A DNA stretch of 64,000 nucleotides from Bradyrhizobium cytisi. GTDB lineage: Bacteria; Pseudomonadota; Alphaproteobacteria; Rhizobiales; Xanthobacteraceae. The stretch covers positions 186,001-250,000 of the forward strand of contig NZ_VSSR01000016.1 in the NCBI RefSeq assembly GCF_008123515.1. The letters are read 5' to 3'. Positions 10,031 through 18,623 of this stretch are shown piece after piece. A program made the translations under genes and the position numbers. The notes below the pieces were generated by a model. That model worked only from the letters and a program-made list of their open reading frames with translations. It was not told the origin of the DNA and did no database searches. Each line of letters opens with the position of its first letter. Position 1 is the stretch's first letter.

Positions 10031-10089
10031 TGATCGTGCGTACCGGTGGCAGTGTCGCGACCCGACCACTCCTCCCCGGCGGTCTCCCA

Positions 10090-10235
10090 GCGCATGGCGC
10101 ATCAGACAGAGCGCCATGAGCTCCTAGAAATTGTCCCCTTAGTGCTCGACCGCATTCGCAAGACCCTGGTCGATCTAAAGATGCCCGGAGCACTGAAGTG
10201 CGCTAGCTCGCGCGTGGCCAAACCGCGCTCGAGGT
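10090..10235 (+). pseudogene. istB: IS21 helper (IstB) N-terminal remnant
   Basis: The short stretch LVLDRIRKTLVDLKMPGALK resembles the start of IstB-type ATPases (a leucine-rich helix followed by LKMPRAL). It follows the IstA remnant in the expected order. Only about 40 residues survive. Confidence 0.4.
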
Positions 10236-10720
10236 GATCGTTAATTCCAGAAGACCTGACCGATCAGAAGCTCCAGATAGCCAAGCGAAAGCAACAGGTC
10301 TACAGCCCGCGTTCGGAACGTTCGGCGCGGCTGATCGAACGTTGGCCTTCTGCACTCCTAGAGTTGGGCGCCGATGCCACCCAACACGAGCTGGCGTCAG
10401 AACTGGCCCTCGCCAAGACGGTTACAGTGCGGCAGTGCGTCCGCAATCGCGCTTGAGGGTGAGGATTCCCGAGCATCTGCCCAGTGAGCGCTTGGTGATC
10501 GAGCGGCCGGCTACTGCGCGAGTGCTGCGGCGGCAATCGCCTGCGCAAGCGTGGCGAGGATGTGACGCGGTACCGCGCCAGTGGAAGAGGGTCGAGAGCG
10601 TGCGGGAAAAGTTCTCTTGCCGTGACTGCGAGAAGACTAGCCACCCACCGGCCAAGCGGTTTGAGCCGACTCTCCAACGCTATCAGCACGCCGAAATCCT
10701 CATGGGGCGGGACAGATGAG
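10236..10720 (+). pseudogene. tnpC: IS66-family TnpC, N-terminal remnant
   Basis: In mixed frames the region reads KLQIAKRKQQVYSPRSERSARLIE, then RIPEHLPSERLVIERPAT, then VPRQWKRVESVREKFSCRDCEKTSHPPA. These are the leucine-zipper-like, linker and zinc-finger regions of IS66 TnpC. Frameshifts separate the blocks and the DDE domain is absent. Its 3' edge overlaps the end of the dehydrogenase-like gene on the other strand, so that gene's C terminus may have been altered by the insertion. Confidence 0.65.
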
Positions 10721-11606
10721 GTAGTGTGAGCTCGCCTTCGCCCGCAACAACTGAGACATTTAATTTGTGAGCGGCGGCGGCCAACACCGGCACCGAAACT
10801 GCACTCTCGCCTGCTAGGCGCACAGCGCACTCAATATCCTTTGCGGAATTCGCAATTGAGATTGCCAGAACATCGGGTTTCTCGCCCAACAAAAAGGCCA
10901 CGAAGCCTTGAAATATTCCGCTGTTAGTGGAGCCGCGACTAACCAGAGAGCGGAGCGTTACGAGATCGACGTCAACGCCGCACGCAAATTGGCACACCTC
11001 CGCGGCTACCGCCGCGATCCCCATCGTCATGCTGTTGTAAACAAGCTTGAGCTTGTGACCTTGTCCGACATCGCCGACATGAAGAACGGTCTCACAAAAT
11101 GCGGCAAGAATGCCTTCAGCCGCAGGAAACAGCTCTTCATTCGATCCAACGATCGCGTTGAGACGGCCTAACTCTGCTTGTTCGGGGCTCCGCGTTACTG
11201 GAGCATCTATAAAGCTTAGGCCGCGTTTTTGGGCTTGCTCAGCCAGCGCAACCGTCGAAGCAGGATAAGACGTCGAGCAGTCAATTATTAGACCTCCTCG
11301 CGGCATATGGTCGAACAGCCCGTCTTGCCCGAGGCAGACTGCCTCAACCTCGCGGCTGGAGGGCAAGGATAACAGAACGGCACTTACATGCCGCGCCAAC
11401 TCAGCGATTGAAGGATGTTCATGGGCGCCCGCACCAGTCAAGCGATCCGCCCCGAAGCGATTCTTGTTGGCTTTGATATGCAACTCGATTTGCTGACGCA
11501 TCAGGCTGATGCCCATACCGGTTCCCATGCGTCCAACGCCGATAAGGCCTATTCTCTGCCTCGCCGTTTTAGGAGCGACATTGTGTGATGTTTCCTCGCC
11601 AATCAT
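10683..11606 (-). CDS. 3-hydroxyisobutyrate dehydrogenase-like NAD(P) oxidoreductase
   Basis: A 307-residue beta-hydroxyacid dehydrogenase. The Rossmann motif GLIGVGRMGTGMG is near residues 19-31, the catalytic Lys lies in HKLKLVYNSM, and the substrate-binding FIDAPVTRSPEQAELG segment is present. It should reduce or oxidise a 3-hydroxyacid or an equivalent semialdehyde. The ATG overlaps the HAD gene's stop (ATGA). The last 20 or so residues run into IS66 remnant DNA, so the C terminus is probably not the original one. Third gene of the PurF-like operon. Confidence 0.82.
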   Translation of the reverse strand: MIGEETSHNVAPKTARQRIGLIGVGRMGTGMGISLMRQQIELHIKANKNRFGADRLTGAGAHEHPSIAELARHVSAVLLSLPSSREVEAVCLGQDGLFDHMPRGGLIIDCSTSYPASTVALAEQAQKRGLSFIDAPVTRSPEQAELGRLNAIVGSNEELFPAAEGILAAFCETVLHVGDVGQGHKLKLVYNSMTMGIAAVAAEVCQFACGVDVDLVTLRSLVSRGSTNSGIFQGFVAFLLGEKPDVLAISIANSAKDIECAVRLAGESAVSVPVLAAAAHKLNVSVVAGEGELTLPHLSRPMRISAC

Positions 11607-12289
11607 GATTTATGCATTCCAAAAAAACCATGGCTTCGTAAGATTGGCAACAGCTCATGATGGTTGTTAATCGTGTAGTCGGGATGCGCCGCCCGCAAGC
11701 GCGACTCCGAAACAAATCCTCCGGTAATAGATATACTTATGAGTCCGAGATTCCGTGCAATATCCGTTTCGACCGGCATATCGCCGATAATGAAGGTTGA
11801 CGCCGGCTTGAAGTTGTTCTTCTGCATGTATAGACGAAGCCGCTCTCCTTTGCTCACCGATTTGTATTGAGTGGTGCGGCTTTCAAAGGCGAGCACATCG
11901 TCGATGTAGTCATTGATTCCAAGTCGTCTCAATTGGGAGCGCAGAGGGTCGACTATGTGGTTACTCACGATGACCGACGATGCCCCTTCTTGACGCGCCA
12001 ACTCCAACACTCTGCGCGCGCCCTCGCGCAAATCGGCTTTATCCGCAAGAGGTTCGTAGGCGTCGTGAAAGATTGCACTCCCATCGCGATCCACCGTCGC
12101 AACCTCGTCTTGCGACAGTCCGAGACTGCGATAAAGAAGAGATAGCGGAACGTCGCAGTGTTCTCGAAACGTCTTCATGTCGATCGCTGCGCGACCAAAG
12201 CGATCTAGTATGGCATTGGTCGTTTCGAGCAGTGCGTAGGCATCGTCGAGCAGCGTTCCATTCCAATCAAAGACGAGAACAGGTTTCAT
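11603..12289 (-). CDS. HAD-superfamily hydrolase, phosphatase type
   Basis: A 228-residue HAD protein with motif I VFDWNGTLLDD (nucleophile Asp at residue 8), motif II VSNHI, and motif IV IIGDMPVETDIARNLG. The cap is inserted between motifs I and II as in phosphoglycolate-phosphatase-like members. It most likely removes phosphate from a small metabolite made by its neighbours, for example a phosphoribosylated product of the PurF-like protein; that is inference. It starts 9 bases after the PurF-like stop and overlaps the next gene, a coupled three-gene operon. Confidence 0.85.
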   Translation of the reverse strand: MKPVLVFDWNGTLLDDAYALLETTNAILDRFGRAAIDMKTFREHCDVPLSLLYRSLGLSQDEVATVDRDGSAIFHDAYEPLADKADLREGARRVLELARQEGASSVIVSNHIVDPLRSQLRRLGINDYIDDVLAFESRTTQYKSVSKGERLRLYMQKNNFKPASTFIIGDMPVETDIARNLGLISISITGGFVSESRLRAAHPDYTINNHHELLPILRSHGFFGMHKS

Positions 12290-12298
12290 GATCTGACC

Positions 12299-13879
12299 TC
12301 AAGCAGGGATTGATTCCGAATAGGGAAGATCGGCCACTAATTCGCGCAAGTTCCTATTCGCACGCTTCTGCCCCGCAGGGGTTGGCATCTCGAATGTAAA
12401 CGGCGACAAATCGACGCCGTCTTGACTGCCGGGCAACAACGACACTAGAAGTGGAAACGGCAGATATGTTATCGTGGCTGCGCTGATAGACGCGGCAGTA
12501 TTACTTTCGATGATTTTGAGAACTTGCGGCTCCATCTTGTGAAAGCGAAGGCTTTGCGTGCGCTGTTCGGGCGGCAATCGTTTCCATATCTGCCAGAATG
12601 CCAACTCTTCTAGTGTGTCGATACCCATGCCGTAGTAGTTCGGCGCCACTATAGGGGGCGAACCGATCGCCCAATGTACGGCTTTGGCCCCAGCGGCAAG
12701 CAGCATATTCGTGACAGCCTGACTGGTATCGCCACGAATGAGCGCCTCGTCAACAATTACGATCGTGGTTTTAGCAAGGCTGGTTTCCGACACCCGGTAT
12801 TTTTGAGCAATGCGAGACTTTCGCTCGCCGGGTGTACCGATGAGAGTTCGGTGAAGAAATTGCGTTGCGACTACTTCCCGACGCAGGGCGAACAGGCCGT
12901 GTTCGGCGAGAGATGCAAACAGACCATCAGCGTACGGTCCTCCAGTATGCGGCATCGCGGAAACGATTGTGAACGCGGAGACTGGCTCTCCTTGCAATCG
13001 CTGCGCAACAAGGCCACCAAGGGCGACACCGATGTTGTAACGGGTTTCGAAGTGTGATTGTCCTTCGACCGATGTTTTCGGATTTCCTAGGTAAAGAGAT
13101 TCGTAGGCGCAGAGTTTGGCTTTGTATCGCTTGTTGCTCACGGAACGATCAACACAGTACCCGGTTTTCCCGTCTACATACTTGATGTGGCCTGGTAAGA
13201 TTTGCTGTGTCTTACCCTCTAGACCGGCAAAGGCACAATTTTCCGAAGCAAAGAGCAAGAACCCATCATCTGTTTGCATAGTTTCCAAGGGTCGCAAACC
13301 AGATCGATTACGGTATGCAACTAGATTTCCTTGTCCGTCCAGGAAAAGCGCGCTAATAGCGCCATCGATTCGGTCATCGATGTCGCGAAAGACGTTTTCA
13401 TAACTGACGGGCAGACCGTGTCGCCAGTAGTCTCTTTCACAAGAGGCTTCAATCCATCTGAGCAAGAGCTCAGCATCTGTGCTGCCGCCCAGCCTATGGC
13501 CCTGAGCAAGCAATTCTCCCCTGAGTTCACGGGAATTGACCACAGCTCCATCCAGAGAAATCGCGAAATTGCGGCTGTCGCCGGCACTATAGCGAATTGG
13601 CTTAACGTCGCCGGTGCCGCCGCATCGGCTATGAATTTGGGCGATTGCAACATGGGGCCTAAACTTCAGATCTTGTTCAACGTGTTTAATGCGCACTGAA
13701 CCGCATGAAAAGTGGACCGCTTTCGCATATCGAACACCCTCCGTGTACGTGAAAGCTGCAACGCTGACTCCCGCCTGCCCACGAAGCGCAAGTTTCGGAA
13801 GCATGTACTCGAGCTGATCATAAACGGTCGCGCGTGACTCTCTTGAAGAGCATAGAAACGCTGCAGCAACACCGGACAC
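12299..13879 (-). CDS. PurF-like amidophosphoribosyltransferase paralogue with Ser in place of catalytic Cys
   Basis: A 526-residue protein with an N-terminal class II glutamine amidotransferase fold and a C-terminal phosphoribosyltransferase fold. PurF landmarks are recognisable: IAQIHSRCGGTG, SLDGAVVNSRELR, SGLRPLETM, and the PRPP loop TTIVIVDEALIRGDTSQAV (VVDDSIVRGTTS in PurF). Mature PurF begins with Cys, the nucleophile that releases ammonia; here codon 2 is TCC (Ser). The GTG start at 13879 is supported by an AGGGAG ribosome site. So this is a specialised paralogue rather than the housekeeping enzyme, perhaps using free ammonia or another nucleophile with PRPP. It is first in an operon with a HAD phosphatase and a dehydrogenase. 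Confidence 0.8.
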   Translation of the reverse strand: MSGVAAAFLCSSRESRATVYDQLEYMLPKLALRGQAGVSVAAFTYTEGVRYAKAVHFSCGSVRIKHVEQDLKFRPHVAIAQIHSRCGGTGDVKPIRYSAGDSRNFAISLDGAVVNSRELRGELLAQGHRLGGSTDAELLLRWIEASCERDYWRHGLPVSYENVFRDIDDRIDGAISALFLDGQGNLVAYRNRSGLRPLETMQTDDGFLLFASENCAFAGLEGKTQQILPGHIKYVDGKTGYCVDRSVSNKRYKAKLCAYESLYLGNPKTSVEGQSHFETRYNIGVALGGLVAQRLQGEPVSAFTIVSAMPHTGGPYADGLFASLAEHGLFALRREVVATQFLHRTLIGTPGERKSRIAQKYRVSETSLAKTTIVIVDEALIRGDTSQAVTNMLLAAGAKAVHWAIGSPPIVAPNYYGMGIDTLEELAFWQIWKRLPPEQRTQSLRFHKMEPQVLKIIESNTAASISAATITYLPFPLLVSLLPGSQDGVDLSPFTFEMPTPAGQKRANRNLRELVADLPYSESIPA

Positions 13880-13979
13880 GCTCTTAGCTCCCTTTGCTAA
13901 ATTACCGACGTCCCGGGTCCATCGCAGGCGAATGTATTCAAAACCGAAGAAGCGAAGACGTAGTTTCGCCTTTCGTTAA

Positions 13980-13994
13980 GCAAGCGCCGTACCA
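13980..13994 (-). promoter_or_regulatory. Sigma-54-like promoter for the PurF-like operon
   Basis: On the minus strand the sequence reads TGGTAC-GGCGC-TTGCT. The consensus is TGGCACG-N4-TTGCW, so the only mismatch is one base in the -24 element. Transcription would begin near 13969, about 90 bases before the GTG start. The element closely resembles the promoter at 35433-35447. Confidence 0.55.
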
Positions 13995-14094
13995 GCCTTA
14001 GATCACTCGGCTCGCGCTCCAAGCGACTGAATTCGAAAAATTTTGACAGTTGGTTTGTGAACGAGGATTTCGCGTAGTTCGATCCCCGACAGGT

Positions 14095-14110
14095 TGTCGG
14101 AAATCTGACG
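14095..14110. promoter_or_regulatory. Imperfect NifA upstream activator-like site
   Basis: TGTCGGAAATCTGACG fits TGT-N10-ACA except for the last base. It lies about 100 bases upstream of the sigma-54-like element, a usual NifA distance, and resembles the perfect site at 35532-35547. Weak on its own, plausible in combination. Confidence 0.35.
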
Positions 14111-14580
14111 CGTCAGTGACGAAAGAGAGCCAACGTTGAATGCTGGTTCTCTTGTCTTGTGGTCGCCATTGATCCAGCCGACGTCGTGACCGCGATCGTA
14201 AGCAGCGCTGCGATGTTTGGGGTCTCCGCGCCGCGCGCCATCGGTCATGCCCGGTCTCGCTGTTCCTGCCCGACGCCGGGCGTCTCCTCTTTCCGTTCGG
14301 CGCAAAGCGCGCGACCTCGAACCAGGCATACAAGGAGTATTGCATGCCATCAAAATGGAGAACGTCGCTTGCTTGTCAGATTTTCGGGGCGGATGGCGAG
14401 GGGTCGGTTGAGTTCGCTGGTGATCTGAGCCTTGTTCAGCAGAAATGCAGGGGCGGTGATCAATTCATCGGTATAGCGCGACCTTCAGTCAAAGAACGCA
14501 GGCTTGTGCGCATCCGCTGAGAACGAAAATGCCGCTTCGATGTCGCTTTCCAGTACCCTAGTATTCACTTTTCTTGGATC
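14111..14580. other. Intergenic region upstream of the PurF-like operon
   Basis: Several open frames overlap here on both strands, but none has a recognisable protein or a good ribosome site. Nothing further supported. Confidence 0.35.
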
Positions 14581-14619
14581 GTGAGTCATGATTCAAGATC
14601 TGGATTGATACCCGAAGCA

Positions 14620-14922
14620 AGAGAAGTCCATCTTTCGAGGAAAGTTCGCAAGGTGCTTGAGGCGTGTTGTCGCTCACCGGTGACGTTGCAGCGTGATTTG
14701 AAGCGAGCGCTGGCGGCTGACGGGCGCAGCACCCGGTCGATCGCCAAGGAAGTTGGGGTCCAGCCGCGGATTGTGAGCCTTTGGCGGCATCGCTATGCCG
14801 ACCATGGCCTTGAAGGCTGCAAGACCAGCTGCGGCATTGGCTCGATACGGTCGCTAATCCGCGCGTGCACGCCAGAATGCATGGTCAACGAAGCCTTGGC
14901 GACGGAGAAGCCACACCTAGCC
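14620..14922 (+). pseudogene. IS630-type transposase N-terminal remnant plus IS fragment
   Basis: LSRKVRKVLEACCRSPVTLQ and SIAKEVGVQPRIVSLWRHRYADHGLEG form the paired helix-turn-helix start of an IS630-family transposase different from the one in the neighbouring element. The frame then runs into a short stretch (MVNEALATEKPHLA) that also occurs at 9965-9998, so both loci contain the same kind of IS debris. The catalytic domain is absent. Confidence 0.55.
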
Positions 14923-14924
14923 TA

Positions 14925-16050
14925 GTGGTTCATCACAGTAATTTTGACTCTTTGGCGATGGTTGGATATGCGCGGCCTAGTTTGGCGCGGGCTTCGTCGG
15001 TTGTGAACATCCATTTGATGCGGTCTCGTGCTTTGTTTCGCTGCCGTTGCTATGCTGCGATCTCTTTTCGGAGCCGTTTGGGGTCGTCGATGCGGCGGCC
15101 GAGACACAGGCGGCAGCACGCTGATCTCGCGCTCGACCATGTTGAGCCAACTGGCGTGTTTCGGTGTGTAGTGGAATTCGAGGCGACGCAGGATGCGACG
15201 GGCCTGGGCGGGCGCAAATGCTTGATACAGCGCGCCGGCGGAGTGGATCGACAGATTGTCCTGCACGACACGGATACAGGCGGCATCGGGATAATGGACG
15301 TCGACGAGTTCACGCATACAGTGGGCGTAGTCCACGGCGGCGCGGCGGCCTGTTATCTTGACGTTGCGCCAGCCGCGATGCGGATCGAAGGTAACGAAGA
15401 GATTGACGGTGCCGTTGCGGCGGTATTCATATTCGTAGCGCTCGCGCTGTCCGGGCCTGGCCGGGATCGGCTGACGCACCTCGCCGATGAGCTGGACGGG
15501 GGTCTCGTCGAAGCAGACCAGCGGCCGCTCGGAATCCGATGCCTCGGAATAGAGATCGAGCACGTCCTCCATGCGGGCGACGTATTCGCCGTCGACATGG
15601 GGAATGCACCACATGTCGCTGCGCCATGGCTTGAGGTCGTTCTCGGCCAGCCAGCGACGCACGGTCTCGCCCGACAGGCTATCGTGATCGGTGAGCTTGA
15701 CCATCGTTTCGGCCAGCAGCGTCCAGCGTTTGCGGGCGGCTTGGCGCATGTGGTCGCGACCAGCAGGGCCTCTTCCTTGCTCGTCAGCTTGCGTTCCGCG
15801 CCCGGATGCGGCTCCTCGCTCAAGGCCCGCTCTAGATTGCCTTCCACGAAGCGGCGCTTGGTCCGGCCGACGGTGGAGAGGCTGACACTCACGGTCCGGG
15901 CAATCTCCTCGTCGCGGCGGCCCCTATCGGCCGCCAGCAAAATCTGCGCCCGCTTGAGCTTGCCGGCGGCGTTGTTTGCCGCCGCCGAGCATCGCCGTCA
16001 GTTCATCGCGCTCAGCTTGGCTCAATTCGACCCGATAACGTACATTCATG
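14925..16050 (-). pseudogene. IS630-family transposase, frameshifted
   Basis: The N terminus (MNVRYRVELSQAERDELTAM) starts at 16050. The frame changes near 15970 to RAQILLAADRGRRDEEIART, again near 15745 to RKRWTLLAETMVKLTDHDSLS, and again near 15120 before RIDDPKRLRKEIAA. DDE landmarks are present: LVCFDETPVQ, CIRVVQDNLSIH and HYTPKHASWLNMVE. So all domains survive but the gene needs three frameshifts and is probably dead. Confidence 0.75.
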
Positions 16051-16087
16051 CTTTGCCTCCTTGTCGGAGGCCCGGACGAATCCAACG

Positions 16088-16369
16088 ATGAGTCAAAAAT
16101 CAGGCGCGCGTTTCACCGAGAAGCAGGGGCACTACCTCGCTTTCATCCATACCTATTCGTACATGCTCGGACAGCCGCCCGCCGAAGCCGACATCCAGCG
16201 CCATTTCCGCGTCAGCCCGCCGACTGTCCACCAGATGATCGTTACCCTCGAACGGAACGGCTTCATCCGACGTCAACCCGGCGTCCCCAGAAGCATCGAG
16301 ATTCTCTTGCCACCGGAAAACTTGCCCATCCTCGAATGGCTCGGTATCAAAACGTCAAAATCACTGTGA
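16088..16369 (+). CDS. LexA-like winged-helix protein carried in the IS630 element
   Basis: A 93-residue protein with a predicted winged helix: GARFTEKQGHYLAFIHTYSYM, PPAEADIQRHFRVSPPTVHQMIVTLERNGFI and RRQPGVPRSIEILLPPENLP. This resembles the LexA DNA-binding domain without the protease domain. It lies wholly within the inverted repeats, divergent from the transposase, and ends a few bases before the right end. It may regulate the transposase or simply be a passenger. A TTG start at 16061 would add nine residues. Confidence 0.65.
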   Translation: MSQKSGARFTEKQGHYLAFIHTYSYMLGQPPAEADIQRHFRVSPPTVHQMIVTLERNGFIRRQPGVPRSIEILLPPENLPILEWLGIKTSKSL

Positions 16370-16379
16370 TGAACCACTA

Positions 16380-16981
16380 GGCGAAGAAGGCAGCCGGCTG
16401 GTAAATCGGCCACCGCCCGATGCTGAACTAGGCGGGTCCAAGCTGCGGCTGGAAGGCAAGCCGCCAAGGGCACGTACCGCTGCTCGGGATTGCGCGCGCA
16501 AACCGGATTGGTCTGGGAAGCGGCCTCACGGCTTTAGCGAGATCGAGCGTGGCCGGCGGATAATTCGATATGTACATACGCAGATGCGATGACGTGTTCT
16601 GCTCTGGGGAGAACGGAAGATAAGTGCATTCGGCAAATGCGGTGCGCACTTTGGTGGAGATGTCTCGCGGACCGGGCGTGACGCGGGTGGCAAAGGCCTC
16701 GCTATCACCCGGAGTTCGGCCAGCCATCCTCGCTGCCGGGAAAACTATCTCGAGTCAAAGCTCACCGAACGGGGCAGCCGAACAGCGAATTGACCGACTT
16801 CGGTTGGCCTCCGCCGACGCCCTCGCTAAGCGAGCGGAGCGATCCTGCTTACTGCGGAGCGCATGCATGCATCGGCGCGACAAGACGGAAGCGAACCGCA
16901 CCGTGCAACGGCCCTGGTTGGCGGCTGACGCACGGTGAGATCATCAACAGTGCCGACGCAAAGCAGACATTCGCGTAGTCG
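16380..16981. other. Intergenic region between the IS630 element and the IclR gene
   Basis: About 600 bases with no recognisable gene. Open frames on both strands lack family features. Confidence 0.35.
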
Positions 16982-17671
16982 CTAGCTTTCGCTCGCGGGC
17001 AATAAGCTCGCCAAGGCCTTTGCTTCCGATTTAAGAGCATCGAGCGCGGCCTTCCGCGCGTCAGCATCGAAACGAGTCCTGATAGCTGAAACCGAAAGCG
17101 CCCCGCGCATCTTGCCGTGCACGTCCATCAAGGGCACGGCCGCAGCAGCAACCTCCGGATCCCGCTCGCCGATTGAAACATAGAACCCTCTGTCCCGGAT
17201 CTTCTTGCCTTCCGCGCTTATCGGCTCGCCGTATGCAGTGAGAACTCGCCCGGCGGCGCCGCGGTCAATCGGCAATCGCTGGCCCTCTTCGAGGTGATGT
17301 CGAACTGAACGCGGAGAATTGACGCGGTAAAGGCAGATGCGTTCGTCGCCATCCGCAACATAAAAGGACGCAGTCTCCCCCGTTGCTTCAACCAGGCGAC
17401 GAAGCGAAGGCCGAATGACTTCGCTAAGGTCAACGCCGCGTTGATAAAGCGCACCAAGGCGCGATAGCTCCGGTCCCGGCCGAAATAGTCTGTCAGCGCC
17501 CCGAACCAGGAAGCCGCCAGCCTCCAACGAAGAGGCCAGTCGCAACACCGTACTCTTGTAAAGGTCGGTCGCTTGCGAAATTTCAGTCAGCGTCATCGCG
17601 GCGCGTTCCGCGCTGAAGGCTTTCAGGATTGCGAGCGCCCTGCCGACCGCGTCTACCCCTGTCTTGCTCAT
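16982..17671 (-). CDS. IclR-family transcriptional regulator
   Basis: A 229-residue regulator: winged helix at about residues 5-60 (ALAILKAFSAERAAMTLTEI and STVLRLASSLEAGGFLVR), then an IclR effector domain (RLVEATGETASFYVADGDERICLYRV, GAAGRVLTAYGEP, MDVHGKMRGALSVSAI). I chose the ATG at 17671 (MSKTGVDAV). It is divergent from the ABC transporter operon, and inverted repeats in the gap look like its operators, so it probably represses that operon until an organic-acid ligand is present. Confidence 0.88.
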   Translation of the reverse strand: MSKTGVDAVGRALAILKAFSAERAAMTLTEISQATDLYKSTVLRLASSLEAGGFLVRGADRLFRPGPELSRLGALYQRGVDLSEVIRPSLRRLVEATGETASFYVADGDERICLYRVNSPRSVRHHLEEGQRLPIDRGAAGRVLTAYGEPISAEGKKIRDRGFYVSIGERDPEVAAAAVPLMDVHGKMRGALSVSAIRTRFDADARKAALDALKSEAKALASLLPASES

Positions 17672-17680
17672 GCCAGCTCC

Positions 17681-17699
17681 AGTTCTGCTACGTAGAACT
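17681..17699. promoter_or_regulatory. Inverted repeat AGTTCT-N7-AGAACT, candidate IclR operator
   Basis: Six-base arms around seven bases, just upstream of the IclR ATG, with the same half-site (AGTTCT/AGAACT) as the second palindrome at 17805. Two copies in one divergent gap suggest cooperative binding and self-regulation. Confidence 0.4.
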
Positions 17700-17804
17700 A
17701 TTGTACGAAATCCGCCCCAAAATCTACCATTGCTGCACAATCCGGTTCTGTTGGCCGGAATGATGTTGACTCATTCCGCGCGCCCGGCTATCGGTGGTTG
17801 AATA

Positions 17805-17820
17805 ATAGAACAAGTTCTAT
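17805..17820. promoter_or_regulatory. Palindrome ATAGAACAAGTTCTAT, candidate IclR operator
   Basis: Seven-base arms ATAGAAC and GTTCTAT around AA, ending 11 bases before the ATG of the ABC ATPase and touching its ribosome site. A bound regulator here would block expression. Confidence 0.5.
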
Positions 17821-17831
17821 GGAGCGAAACT

Positions 17832-18623
17832 ATGGAAGGGCAGCCGGCGCTCGCCGTCGATTTGCACGACGTACTGATCCGCTTCGGCGACTTCACCGCC
17901 GTCAAAAGCATGAATCTCCAGGTGGGCGACACGGAATTCGTTGCGGTCGTTGGGCCGACCGGCTGTGGCAAGTCCACCATCCTGAACACTGTCACGGGGC
18001 TCTTGAAGCCCGCGTCGGGTGACGTCCGCATCTTCGGGAGGCCGCTCACCGGATTGAACGACCAGTCCGGCTACATGCTCCAGCAGGAAGGGCTGCTCCC
18101 GTGGAAGACCGCGCAGGACAATGTCGGCCTTGGCCTCGTGTTCCAGGGCAAGTCGGTCGAACAGGCGCGCGCACAGGCTCGGCCGTGGCTCGCCAAAGTT
18201 GGGCTGAAAGGATTTGAAGAGCGATATCCGCATCAGTTGTCTGGCGGGCAGCGCAAGCGCGTCGCGATGGCGCAGACCTTGATCATGGAGCCGAGGATCG
18301 TCCTGATGGACGAGCCCTTCTCGGCGCTTGACGTTCACACCCGCCGGTTGATGCACCGCATCCTGCTCGACCTCTGGCAGGCGGAGCGCCGCTCCCTGAT
18401 CTTCATCACCCACGATCTCGATGAGGCGATCACCCTGGCTGACCGGGTGGTCGTCATGTCGGCGGGCCCTGCGAGCCGGATGGTCGGCGAAGTCAAGATC
18501 ACCCTGCCACGTCCGCGGGATGTATCAGCGCTGCAGACCACGGACGAGTTCGTCGCCCTCTATCGCGAAATCTGGTCACTGCTCGGCAGTGAGGTGGAGA
18601 AAAGCTATGCCACGCAGAACTAA
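17832..18623 (+). CDS. NitT/TauT-type ABC transporter ATP-binding protein
   Basis: A 263-residue ATPase with Walker A GPTGCGKST, Q-loop YMLQQEGLLPWKT, signature LSGGQRKRVAMAQ, Walker B IVLMDEPFSALD and switch His in FITHDLDEAI. It is closest to SsuB/TauB-type proteins that import sulfonates, nitrate, aromatic or other organic anions. First gene after the IclR operator and overlapping the permease gene by 17 bases. The catabolic genes downstream suggest an organic acid as cargo. Confidence 0.9.
   Translation: MEGQPALAVDLHDVLIRFGDFTAVKSMNLQVGDTEFVAVVGPTGCGKSTILNTVTGLLKPASGDVRIFGRPLTGLNDQSGYMLQQEGLLPWKTAQDNVGLGLVFQGKSVEQARAQARPWLAKVGLKGFEERYPHQLSGGQRKRVAMAQTLIMEPRIVLMDEPFSALDVHTRRLMHRILLDLWQAERRSLIFITHDLDEAITLADRVVVMSAGPASRMVGEVKITLPRPRDVSALQTTDEFVALYREIWSLLGSEVEKSYATQN

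Larger units (their letters stand above)
14923..16379. mobile_element. IS630-family element with terminal inverted repeats
   Basis: The left end (14923-14948) begins TAGTGGTTCATCACAG and the right end (16354-16379) is its inverted copy, with 25 of 26 positions matching. Both ends begin with TA, the target that IS630 elements duplicate. Inside are a minus-strand transposase with several frameshifts and a plus-strand winged-helix ORF near the right end. The element probably cannot move by itself now, but its ends are intact and could be used in trans. Confidence 0.8.
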
